A DNA stretch of 6,313 bases from Rickettsiales bacterium UBA1997 (GTDB lineage: Bacteria > Pseudomonadota > Alphaproteobacteria > Rickettsiales > UBA1997): NCBI GenBank assembly GCA_002335845.1, contig DDCV01000051.1, forward strand, positions 180 through 6,492. Reading direction: 5' to 3'. Below the pieces are notes generated by a model, which saw nothing but the letters and a program-made list of their open reading frames with translations, was not told the DNA's origin and did no database searches. Positions within the stretch are counted from its first letter, which is position 1, and the number at the start of each line of letters is the position of its first letter. Below, piece by piece: positions 1-6,093 of this stretch. The translations under genes and the position numbers were made by a program.

Positions 1-525
1 AAAGCTAGACAACTTGGAATAAATGGCTGGTTCTCAACTAATATTCTTGGTAACAGGGATGGTGAAGTCTTGGATGACCCCGATGCTTTCAAAACAAAAG
101 AAGAAAGTAAACTTGGTGTACTAGACACAATATTAGAACCAGAAAAAAATCCTGATCTTTATAGTGACCTTTATCATAAAGTGAGAATTAATTATTACCC
201 TCCAAGAGGAGACGATAAAGAAGGTTGGGACAATATTGATATATTTGGTTGGCTTGGATACCCTATGCAAATCAAAGTTGATTTTCTATGTCGAGATAGT
301 ATTTTAGCGGCTCCAATAGTTTTAGATTTAGTTTTATTTCTTGATTTAGCTAAAAAATCTAATATGTTTGGTGTGCAAGAATGGCTATCCTTTTACTTCA
401 AAAGTCCAATGACTAGGCCTAATGTTGGTCCTGAACATGATATATTTGTTCAGCTAGCAAAGCTGAAAAATACCCTCCGTCATATTATGGGCGAAGAGCT
501 TATCACACATTTAGACCAAGATTAA
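1..525 (+). CDS. ino1: Inositol-3-phosphate synthase (Ino1), C-terminal part, 5' end outside window
   Basis: Myo-inositol-1-phosphate synthase converts D-glucose 6-phosphate to 1L-myo-inositol 1-phosphate with NAD+ in the cytoplasm. The reading frame is open from base 1, and 174 residues are visible, probably a little under half of the protein. The recognisable family signatures are: the G-W-F-S-T-N-I-L-G-N-R-D-G segment (local residues 9-21); the S-K-L-G-V-L-D motif (37-42), whose lysine matches a catalytic lysine position of the family; D-N-I-D-I-F-G-W-L-G (77-86); D-S-I-L-A-A-P-I-V-L-D-L (99-110); and Y-F-K-S-P-M (132-137), with a second expected active-site lysine. The TTG at base 70 lies inside conserved sequence and is not the start. 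The stop lies 15 bases before the cytidylyltransferase-like gene, so the two are probably co-transcribed and this enzyme would supply its inositol phosphate. The identification is firm; the missing N-terminal NAD-binding part cannot be judged. Confidence 0.95.
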   Translation, partial: KARQLGINGWFSTNILGNRDGEVLDDPDAFKTKEESKLGVLDTILEPEKNPDLYSDLYHKVRINYYPPRGDDKEGWDNIDIFGWLGYPMQIKVDFLCRDSILAAPIVLDLVLFLDLAKKSNMFGVQEWLSFYFKSPMTRPNVGPEHDIFVQLAKLKNTLRHIMGEELITHLDQD

Positions 526-540
526 TAAGAAAAGTATTAA

Positions 541-1263
541 TTGAAATTAGTAATCATAGCTGCAGGTTTAGGCTCAAGGCTATCATCCGTATCAAATAAT
601 ACGCCTAAACTTTTGGTGCCTGTAATGGGGCAACCTCTTGTAAATAAATTATTATCTAATTGTATAGATGCTGGTATTAAAAACATCGTAGTGGTAACTG
701 GCTTCAATAATCATATTATTGAAAATCATTTAAAAACGCTTCAAACCCCAATCCAAATCGAAGTAGCATATAATCCAGACTGGAAACTTGCAAATGGTGT
801 AAGCGTTTTATCTGCTCAAAAGCATATACCTACTGGAGAAGATTTTATGATATCTATGAGTGATCATTATTATACGAGTGATATTTTAAAAATCATAAAT
901 GACAAGTCAGATAGTAATACTATTGCAAGCGTAGGGGCTGACTATAAAATTGATGAGATCCACGATATTGATGACGGGATGAAATTAAAGATCGATGAAG
1001 ATTCAAATTTGATACGTTTTATGTCTAAAACATTATCAAACTACAATGCAATTGATTGCGGTATTTTTAAATGCAAATACGAATTCTTTGATTATTTAAA
1101 AGAAGCTAAAGAAAAAGATGAGTGCTCATTGTCCGATGCATGCAATTTACTAATGAGTAAGGGCTTAATGGGTAGTGTAGATATAAAAAGTTACCCTTGG
1201 ATAGATATTGATACTCCCGAGGCACTTGATTTTATTAATCAAAATCCTAAAAAGTTTATTTAA
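541..1263 (+). CDS. Nucleotidyltransferase, probable CTP:inositol-1-phosphate cytidylyltransferase (IPCT)
   Basis: A 240-residue single-domain protein of the NTP-transferase fold, predicted to couple CTP and inositol 1-phosphate to give CDP-inositol and pyrophosphate. Visible motifs are the N-terminal nucleotide-binding loop A-A-G-L-G-S-R (residues 7-13) followed by T-P-K-L-L (21-25), A-N-G-V-S-V-L (84-90), the metal-binding M-S-D-H (106-109), I-D-C-G-I-F (171-176) and W-I-D-I-D-T (220-225). The N-G-x-S, S-D-H, D-x-G and W-x-D-x-D-T series matches, from memory, the cytidylyltransferase half of archaeal IPCT/DIPPS better than GlmU or glucose-1-phosphate enzymes. The start is TTG: an in-frame TAA immediately precedes it, and the next ATG would remove the nucleotide-binding loop. 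A weak purine-rich site (AAGAAAAG) lies upstream. Placement directly after ino1 supports inositol phosphate as substrate. The unusual point is that no fused or adjacent CDP-alcohol phosphotransferase follows. Alternatives are a LicC-like phosphocholine cytidylyltransferase or another sugar-1-phosphate nucleotidyltransferase. Confidence 0.78.
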   Translation: MKLVIIAAGLGSRLSSVSNNTPKLLVPVMGQPLVNKLLSNCIDAGIKNIVVVTGFNNHIIENHLKTLQTPIQIEVAYNPDWKLANGVSVLSAQKHIPTGEDFMISMSDHYYTSDILKIINDKSDSNTIASVGADYKIDEIHDIDDGMKLKIDEDSNLIRFMSKTLSNYNAIDCGIFKCKYEFFDYLKEAKEKDECSLSDACNLLMSKGLMGSVDIKSYPWIDIDTPEALDFINQNPKKFI

Positions 1264-1290
1264 TATCGATTAAACGTAATTTTGCCAGAA

Positions 1291-2340
1291 ATGAATAATA
1301 TATATTTCTTTGCCAATCAAGTGTATCAGTATGGTCATGCAAAACCAATTTACGATAAGACTGGAGGGGTATTTGTTGTAAATAAATTAAATAGAGCTCT
1401 AAGATTTAAGTACTATCTCCGAAATACAGAAATAACTGGCGGTGGAATATTTAAAGCACCGAAAGTATTGAAAAAACCTAAAAATGAAGTTTATGATTTA
1501 GAGGGAGTAATAATATCAGGTTCAAATTCAGAAATTAAACATGATAAAAATAAGTCCATTTCAATATTTATTGGCCATGGAGCAGGAGACAAAAAATTTG
1601 GAGGATCTGGAAATACTTTAGAAACATATGATTACCATTTTGTGTCAGGACCTAAACACATACACAAGCAAAAAGATATGGATATTCATATTCCAGAAGA
1701 AAAGTTAATCAAAATTGGTTACCCAAAATTTGATGATTATATCAATGATCGAATTGATAGAGAAAAATATTATGATTTTTTGAAGATAAGAGATAAAGAT
1801 AGAAAAAATATATTATATGCCCCAACATGGAAGTGGGGCAATGGCACGTTAGAAATATATGGAAAGAAATTTATCAGGGAGCTCGATAAAAATTATAATC
1901 TTATTATAAGACCTCATTTCCATGATAGAGGGAAGATTAAGCTGTTAAAGCTTTGGGCAAAATATAATGGCTATAAAAATGTCTATTTTTCGAATCCAGC
2001 GAAAATAATTAAAAATAGCACAATGAATGATTTTGCCATATCAGATTTGATGATTAGTGATACGTCATCAATCATTTATGAATATTTGGTTACAAAAAAA
2101 CCTATAATCATTGCAAATAATGACTACGACCAGCTTCATAATATGCCAGAAGAAATGAGCGTTCTATCTATAGCAAAAAATTATAATGGTGAGAAATCTG
2201 ATATTAGTGATATGGTAGCAGAGGACTTAAATAATCCTAACCTGGTAAACCTGTATAATGAAATGCTTAATAATTGCTTTTATTTTAATGATGGAAAAAG
2301 CACACAAAGAGCCGTTGACTTCATTCGAAAAATTAAATAA
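1291..2340 (+). CDS. CDP-glycerol glycerophosphotransferase (TagB/TagF) family protein, candidate phosphoinositol transferase
   Basis: A 349-residue protein resembling the CDP-glycerol:poly(glycerophosphate) glycerophosphotransferase family, which moves alditol-phosphate from a CDP-alditol to a lipid-linked or polymer acceptor at the inner face of the membrane. Family landmarks are I-G-H-G-A-G-D-K-K-F-G (residues 94-104), L-Y-A-P-T-W-K (176-181, the Y-x-P-T-[WF] block), I-I-R-P-H-F (205-210), S-D-T-S-S-I-I-Y-E-Y-L (256-266, matching the D-x-S-S-x-x-x-[DE] block) then K-K-P-I-I-I (269-274), and F-N-D-G-K-S-T-Q-R (332-340). No membrane span or signal peptide is visible, as expected for a peripheral membrane enzyme. 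ATG at 1291 is preferred over an in-frame TTG nine bases upstream; neither has a good Shine-Dalgarno. It begins 27 bases after the cytidylyltransferase-like gene. In that context CDP-inositol is the likely donor, by inference. The acceptor is unknown. The family assignment is good, the substrate tentative. Confidence 0.85.
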   Translation: MNNIYFFANQVYQYGHAKPIYDKTGGVFVVNKLNRALRFKYYLRNTEITGGGIFKAPKVLKKPKNEVYDLEGVIISGSNSEIKHDKNKSISIFIGHGAGDKKFGGSGNTLETYDYHFVSGPKHIHKQKDMDIHIPEEKLIKIGYPKFDDYINDRIDREKYYDFLKIRDKDRKNILYAPTWKWGNGTLEIYGKKFIRELDKNYNLIIRPHFHDRGKIKLLKLWAKYNGYKNVYFSNPAKIIKNSTMNDFAISDLMISDTSSIIYEYLVTKKPIIIANNDYDQLHNMPEEMSVLSIAKNYNGEKSDISDMVAEDLNNPNLVNLYNEMLNNCFYFNDGKSTQRAVDFIRKIK

Positions 2341-2342
2341 AA

Positions 2343-2382
2343 ACCACTTTCATAGTTAAGTAGGTGGAGTGAAAATATTTTT
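2343..2382. terminator. Possible weak terminator between convergent operons
   Basis: Between and just past the two converging stop codons, ACCACTT (2343-2349) can pair with AAGTAGGT (2358-2365), with one bulged base and an 8-base loop. A T-rich tract (ATTTTT, 2377-2382) follows on the plus strand, but about a dozen bases beyond the stem rather than directly after it. The stem is short and partly inside the minus-strand gene's 3' end. It is the only terminator-like element in the 15-base convergent gap, and its function is uncertain. Confidence 0.22.
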
Positions 2383-3228
2383 ACCTTCAAATCTTTTTGT
2401 GCCATTTACATAGCTGTAATATTTACGACATTCACAAGATAAATATTCAACATCAATAGGTAAAAACTCACGTTTTGCATTTGGCCAATATCTATTTTGA
2501 AGTTTAATCATCTCATCACATGTTGCCTCATGGCTTTTAGTACCAAGAAATTTTTGAAGTCTATCTAAAAATGCGACCGCCCCAATACCTGTAGGCACAG
2601 GGCTAGTCGGCTTGATAATATCTGGCCGAAACCAAGCAATGTCAATGACTGCCATAAATATTGGAAAATCATTGTTCATTTTAAACTCATGATTTACAGC
2701 TTGAGTAGCAACTATTACATCACCGGCAGATCTTTTTATTATTTCACATAAAGAATCTTTAATATCATGAAATAATGTTGTTGCAGCTTCTAGCCTAGAG
2801 TACTTTTTACCATTCCATTCTATTTCTTCTACTGGATAAGCTGTTTTATTTGACCAGGAGTCAAAAGCAATCATTTTATTTTTTATTAGTGCTTTATCAG
2901 CTAAAACATCTTTAGAAATAGCATCAAGTACTACTCCTTTATTGCACCATCTTGCAAAAAATAATGCTTGAACTAAATCTGGCAGATTTTGTTCGAGGCC
3001 CTCAGCAAACTTTATAATAGATTTACTTACACGGTCATCTTCTCTAAACACATTTAGAAATCTACCTTTTTGGAATATTTGATCCTGTGACCAAGGGAAT
3101 GGCTCTCCTTTTTCCCTTTTTATTCTGATTTGTTCACGTTCTCTACAAAATTTAAAGAATGCTGATACAGGATCTTTTAGATCAAGTCCATTTAATGCAT
3201 CTGCATATGGATTATTATCACTTTTCAT
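2356..3228 (-). CDS. Helical 5-hmdU DNA kinase / aGPT-pyrophosphorylase-like domain protein
   Basis: A 290-residue protein resembling the helical domain found in phage 5-hydroxymethyluracil DNA kinases, which computational work had earlier named alpha-glutamyl/putrescinyl thymine pyrophosphorylase. The N-terminal block R-E-R-E-Q-I-R-I-K-R-E-K-G (29-41), P-F-P-W-S-Q-D-Q-I (43-51), G-R-F-L-N-V (55-60) and R-E-D-D-R-V (62-67) follows the pattern expected. So do P-T-G-I-G-A (212-217) in the middle and V-E-Y-L-S-C-E-C-R-K-Y (260-270) near the C-terminus, which recalls the family's L-C-E-x-x-K-Y ending. No P-loop kinase, signal peptide or membrane span is visible. In phages the family acts on modified thymine in DNA, but the activity of stand-alone bacterial copies is not known to me. 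ATG at 3228 is preferred; TTG at 3237 is an alternative adding three residues. The start overlaps the last 11 bases of the flavin oxidoreductase gene, implying translational coupling. The family call is from remembered motifs. Confidence 0.68.
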   Translation of the reverse strand: MKSDNNPYADALNGLDLKDPVSAFFKFCREREQIRIKREKGEPFPWSQDQIFQKGRFLNVFREDDRVSKSIIKFAEGLEQNLPDLVQALFFARWCNKGVVLDAISKDVLADKALIKNKMIAFDSWSNKTAYPVEEIEWNGKKYSRLEAATTLFHDIKDSLCEIIKRSAGDVIVATQAVNHEFKMNNDFPIFMAVIDIAWFRPDIIKPTSPVPTGIGAVAFLDRLQKFLGTKSHEATCDEMIKLQNRYWPNAKREFLPIDVEYLSCECRKYYSYVNGTKRFEGKNIFTPPT

Positions 3229-4327
3229 CTTCAACAAATCCTTTCCAATTTTTCATATAAGCAATAAACACATCACTTAACCCCGCTTTAGTTAGCTGCG
3301 CTGATGTAAACGGCATCTTTGGAGGATTGTAGTTATCATCTTTAAGGTTTAGACTCCAATCTGGGTAAGGTATTGCTGCTCTACCTACACCAATCAAGTC
3401 AGCTCCTTGCATCATAACATCAGTTGCATCTTTTGATGACCAAATTCCTCCTGTACTTATTATAGTAGGCAAGTTTGGAATGGTCTGAGTAAACCATTCA
3501 GTTATTGTTTTTTTGTCTTTTGAATATTCATCAGATATTTTAAAACAATCCCAACAAGATAAATGAATAAAATCAATTCCACTCTTTGTTAACATATTCG
3601 CAAGCTCTAGACTATCGTCTAAAAATATTCCCATATCTTTTACTTCTGGCGAAATTCTGACTCCAACAATGAAAGAGTCTGGGACAGATTTTTTAATTTC
3701 ATCGATAATATTTATTAAAAATTTTGATCTATTATGGATGTCTCCTCCCCAAATATCATTTCGGTGATTAGTTTTTTTACCAAGAAACTGAGATATCAAA
3801 TACCCATGAGCTCCATGGAGTTCGATTCCATCAAATCCTGCTTCCACACACCTGACTGCAGCAGATTTAAAATCAAATATAATGTTTTCTATATCTTTTT
3901 GATTAGCAGATTTTGTATAACCTGTTGAGGATTCCTTACAAGGAATTTTACTGGCTGAAATTGGAATATTACCTGTTAATCTTTCTGGTGCTCTCATACC
4001 CCCATGAAATAGTTGAGCGAAAACCAAACAATCATGCTCATGAATACTATCTGTTAAAACTTTTAACCTATCAATAAAGGAGTCTTCATAAACTCCAAAT
4101 TCACCTTCCCATCCTTGGCCGTTCTTAGAAACATGCGTAGCCGCAGTAGTGATAATTCCAAACCCATCTTTTGCTCGTCTTGTAAGCCAATTAATTTCTT
4201 CATCTGACAATGTACCATCATGGTGGCTTTGTTTGTTTGTCATAGCAGCTAAAACAGATCTATTTCTAATTTCCTTTTTTGTTCTAGGGAAAACGTAGGA
4301 TTCATGAGGCTTAGACTTAATATTCAT
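3218..4327 (-). CDS. Old Yellow Enzyme-family NADH:flavin oxidoreductase
   Basis: A 369-residue single-domain FMN-dependent TIM-barrel oxidoreductase, which would reduce activated C=C bonds (enals, enones, nitro compounds) using NAD(P)H in the cytoplasm. Expected family motifs are present in order: N-R-S-V-L-A-A-M-T (22-30), F-A-Q-L-F-H-G-G (103-110) with the flavin-contacting Gln105, D-G-I-E-L-H-G-A-H-G-Y-L (166-177) with the substrate-binding His171/His174 pair and Tyr176, the N-H-R-N-D-x-W-G-G (188-195) and N-R-S-K-F (199-203) segments, V-R-I-S (223-226), S-T-G-G-I (291-295) and G-V-G-R-A-A-I-P-Y-P-D-W (313-324) for FMN phosphate binding. It lacks the C-terminal FeS and FAD/NAD domains of dienoyl-CoA reductase relatives. 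The ATG start lies 8 bases past the phosphodiesterase stop, and its end overlaps the downstream helical-domain gene, so it sits in the middle of an operon. The natural substrate cannot be read from sequence. Confidence 0.93.
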   Translation of the reverse strand: MNIKSKPHESYVFPRTKKEIRNRSVLAAMTNKQSHHDGTLSDEEINWLTRRAKDGFGIITTAATHVSKNGQGWEGEFGVYEDSFIDRLKVLTDSIHEHDCLVFAQLFHGGMRAPERLTGNIPISASKIPCKESSTGYTKSANQKDIENIIFDFKSAAVRCVEAGFDGIELHGAHGYLISQFLGKKTNHRNDIWGGDIHNRSKFLINIIDEIKKSVPDSFIVGVRISPEVKDMGIFLDDSLELANMLTKSGIDFIHLSCWDCFKISDEYSKDKKTITEWFTQTIPNLPTIISTGGIWSSKDATDVMMQGADLIGVGRAAIPYPDWSLNLKDDNYNPPKMPFTSAQLTKAGLSDVFIAYMKNWKGFVEDEK

Positions 4328-4335
4328 AGGCTTAA

Positions 4336-5220
4336 CTAACGCATCCCTAAATTTTTAAGGATATCATACACTACCCTTGGCTTGTTAGTAATAATCCCAT
4401 TAGCCCCGATTAAAATTGCTTGCTTGATATCTGTTGTATCATCTAATGTGTAATAATGGACCTCTAATTGCTTTTCTTGTTTGTCTTTTAGCCATGAAGC
4501 ATGATTCATATTATATTTTTCCAAAGTTTTAGAATAGAATGGTAGTTGAAAAGCATCAAATTTATGTTCATATAAAGGTAACCAACTCCAATACATCATA
4601 CCTATTATATCGCTCCTTGAAGCTGCTGTAATTATTTGATATGCAGTCATCTTTCTAAATTTTTTAATTATGTTATAATGTGATGATACAATAAGAATGT
4701 TATCACTCATTTTATTTTCATTTATTAAATCAATAAGACTTACTAGACCTCTCAGGTTTGAATCTTTGATTTCAATATTAATTCTTTCATCTGAAAAATT
4801 TTTAAAAATTTTTTCTAATGATGGAATTTTATATTGCTTAGCAATGAGGCTTGTACGTTCAGTATTATTTTTATAAAAACCATATCCGGCATCTAAAGAA
4901 TTGATCTCCAACAAAGTCAATTCACCAACATTTTTATTAATTCCCGTTATTTTTAATAAGTTTTCATCATGCACAACTACCCATTCTTCATCTTTAGTTA
5001 GCCAAATATCTAGTTCAATTATGTCTGCACCTTGGTTTAGTGCTAACTCAAAAGCTTCAACTGTGTTTGGAGGCAGTTCCAGAGATGATCCCTGGTGAGC
5101 AATTATTTGTGGGCAGGGACAATCAAAATAAGATTTCCTATTTTGTGAATATAAACCACTTGATGTTAGAAAGAGGGTTAAGAAAAATAGACAATAGTAA
5201 AAAATATTTTTATTTAACAA
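4336..5220 (-). CDS. Exported glycerophosphodiester phosphodiesterase family protein
   Basis: A 294-residue protein with a GDPD-type TIM barrel, the family that hydrolyses glycerophosphodiesters to glycerol 3-phosphate and an alcohol. An N-terminal lysine followed by a hydrophobic stretch (residues 6-19) and small residues (S20-S25) looks like a signal peptide, with no lipobox cysteine, so a periplasmic location is expected. Catalytic landmarks are His42 in A-H-Q-G, P-N-T (51-53), the metal-binding pair in I-E-L-D (Glu69, Asp71), V-V-H-D (His84, Asp85), N-I-E-I-K (Glu150, Lys152), and the C-terminal G-A-N-G-I-I-T-N-K-P. Two changes stand out: the usual H-R-G is H-Q-G and the usual E-N-T is P-N-T. 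The start is TTG: an in-frame stop lies 15 bases upstream, no earlier start is available, and the leader needs this start; a weak A-rich RBS (AAAAAGA) precedes it. It begins 17 bases after the small gene and ends 8 bases before the flavin oxidoreductase. The fold is clear, the substrate unknown. Confidence 0.88.
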   Translation of the reverse strand: MLNKNIFYYCLFFLTLFLTSSGLYSQNRKSYFDCPCPQIIAHQGSSLELPPNTVEAFELALNQGADIIELDIWLTKDEEWVVVHDENLLKITGINKNVGELTLLEINSLDAGYGFYKNNTERTSLIAKQYKIPSLEKIFKNFSDERINIEIKDSNLRGLVSLIDLINENKMSDNILIVSSHYNIIKKFRKMTAYQIITAASRSDIIGMMYWSWLPLYEHKFDAFQLPFYSKTLEKYNMNHASWLKDKQEKQLEVHYYTLDDTTDIKQAILIGANGIITNKPRVVYDILKNLGMR

Positions 5221-5237
5221 AAAATAATCTTTTTAAA

Positions 5238-5420
5238 TCAATAGTCGATTAGATCAAACATTGTACCGACTTCAGTAGTACCATTTGCTCTATATCTTTG
5301 TCCAGTTTCAAGATCTTCAATAATCCATTTTTTTGGACATTTAGTTTTAATTATTAGCTGAACAGAAGAATTTAATTCTTCAGCTTCTTCTCCACTCTTT
5401 AATTTTCTTACGTTTGGCAA
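5238..5420 (-). CDS. Small protein of unknown function (60 residues)
   Basis: I do not recognise this protein. It is a 60-residue soluble product with a charged N-terminal half (basic V-R-K-L-K, then E-E-A-E-E-L), a middle containing one cysteine (K-T-K-C-P-K-K), and a C-terminal half W-I-I-E-D-L-E-T-G-Q-R-Y-R that reads like a beta-strand and turn, ending in an acidic F-D-L-I-D-Y. There is no signal peptide or membrane span. It is judged a real gene because a good Shine-Dalgarno (AGAGGTG) precedes its TTG start at standard spacing, because it fills the space between marC and the phosphodiesterase gene with gaps of 31 and 17 bases on the same strand, and because no other reading explains this stretch. 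Its place in the operon gives no clear hint of function. Confidence 0.72.
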   Translation of the reverse strand: MPNVRKLKSGEEAEELNSSVQLIIKTKCPKKWIIEDLETGQRYRANGTTEVGTMFDLIDY

Positions 5421-5425
5421 TTTGA

Positions 5426-5432
5426 CACCTCT
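5426..5432 (-). promoter_or_regulatory. Ribosome-binding site fixing the TTG start of the small protein
   Basis: On the minus strand AGAGGTG lies five bases before the TTG start at 5420, with the AGAGG core seven bases away. It is the clearest Shine-Dalgarno in the window, since the other genes have weak or no visible sites. It supports both the existence of the small gene and its non-ATG start. Confidence 0.7.
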
Positions 5433-5451
5433 TTATTTAATTATTAAATAC

Positions 5452-6093
5452 CTATACTAATCCAAATGTGTTCTTAATCCCTGAAATAACATATTCTATT
5501 GCAAGCGCTCCAAGAAGCAATCCAAATACTCTTTGAATTACACTTAATAAAGACATACTTATAGTTTCAACAAGTTTAGAGGATAGCCACATACATATTC
5601 CTGCTAAAAACACAGAAAGGGTAACTGGAAAAAAATTAATCATTTTACTTATTATATCTGGTCCCGAATTTTCTGCAATGAGCATCGTTATCGTAATTGA
5701 CCCAGGTCCAGCGATAAGCGGAATCGCTAAAGGAAATGTTGCCAATGAAATAACTGAGGCTTCATCGAGAGCCGTATCTGCTAAATTTTGGCGTCTTTCG
5801 TCTCTTTTTTCAAACACCATTTCAAATGCTATAAAAATGAGAAATAGTCCACCAATAATTTTAAAAGAATTTATATTTATGCCCATGACACTCAATAAAG
5901 AATGCCCAAGAATAGAGAAGAAAAATAAGATCACGAATGAGATAACAGTAGCTCTTAAATAGATACGTTTTATTTCATTTTTTTTTAGACCATGAGTTAT
6001 ACCTGCAAAAATAGGAATAAGAGCAAAAGGATCTATTGCTACAAAAATCAGTATGAAATTATTTATGAAGGTGCTTGTGTATGATTCCACCAT
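5452..6093 (-). CDS. marC: MarC family integral membrane protein
   Basis: A 213-residue inner-membrane protein of the MarC/UPF0056 family, at the usual family length. Six hydrophobic segments can be placed at about residues 8-30, 48-68, 74-93, 118-140, 153-172 and 187-207. Family landmarks are A-I-D-P-F-A-L-I-P-I-F (19-29) in the first segment, the E-M-V-F-E-K-R-D-E-R-R (91-101) cytoplasmic or linker patch after the third, and P-L-A-I-P-L-I-A-G-P-G-S-I (121-133) in the fourth. The two D-P / G-P-G repeats at equivalent places fit the internal 3+3 duplication of such proteins. Some relatives are annotated as amino-acid (NAAT) transporters, but the physiological substrate of MarC proteins is generally unsettled, and the old link to multiple antibiotic resistance is not supported for MarC itself. 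The ATG start at 6093 gives the expected N-terminus, with GTG directly following; no strong Shine-Dalgarno is seen. It is the first complete gene of the minus-strand run, 43 bases after the preceding partial gene. Confidence 0.92.
   Translation of the reverse strand: MVESYTSTFINNFILIFVAIDPFALIPIFAGITHGLKKNEIKRIYLRATVISFVILFFFSILGHSLLSVMGININSFKIIGGLFLIFIAFEMVFEKRDERRQNLADTALDEASVISLATFPLAIPLIAGPGSITITMLIAENSGPDIISKMINFFPVTLSVFLAGICMWLSSKLVETISMSLLSVIQRVFGLLLGALAIEYVISGIKNTFGLV

Noticed and set aside
1..2340. Reading the operon as a di-myo-inositol phosphate osmolyte pathway or phosphatidylinositol synthesis
   Set aside because: Both need a CDP-alcohol phosphatidyltransferase membrane protein (D-G-x2-A-R type motif), and none is present; the third gene is a TagF-type protein instead. 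A distant gene could still supply it.
2356..3228. Prophage or mobile island carrying the hypermodification-like gene
   Set aside because: No integrase, structural phage genes, tRNA, direct repeats or composition shift are visible; neighbours are ordinary metabolic and membrane genes in one operon.
3734..3928. Plus-strand open frame of 64 codons
   Set aside because: It lies entirely inside the flavin oxidoreductase gene on the other strand, over conserved active-site sequence; its translation shows no recognisable motif and it has no ribosome-binding site.
4796..4822. A/T-run hairpin resembling a terminator (AAAAATTTTTAAAAATTTTTT)
   Set aside because: It lies inside the phosphodiesterase coding sequence, has no G+C stem, and is expected in AT-rich DNA coding for Lys/Phe/Asn.
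4901..5252. Two overlapping plus-strand open frames (4901-5098 and 5040-5252)
   Set aside because: Both are antisense to the phosphodiesterase catalytic region and signal peptide, whose protein motifs are clear; composition and length fit chance.
5678..5962. Plus-strand open frame of 94 codons
   Set aside because: It is antisense to the MarC membrane segments; the translated product has no plausible domain or start signal.
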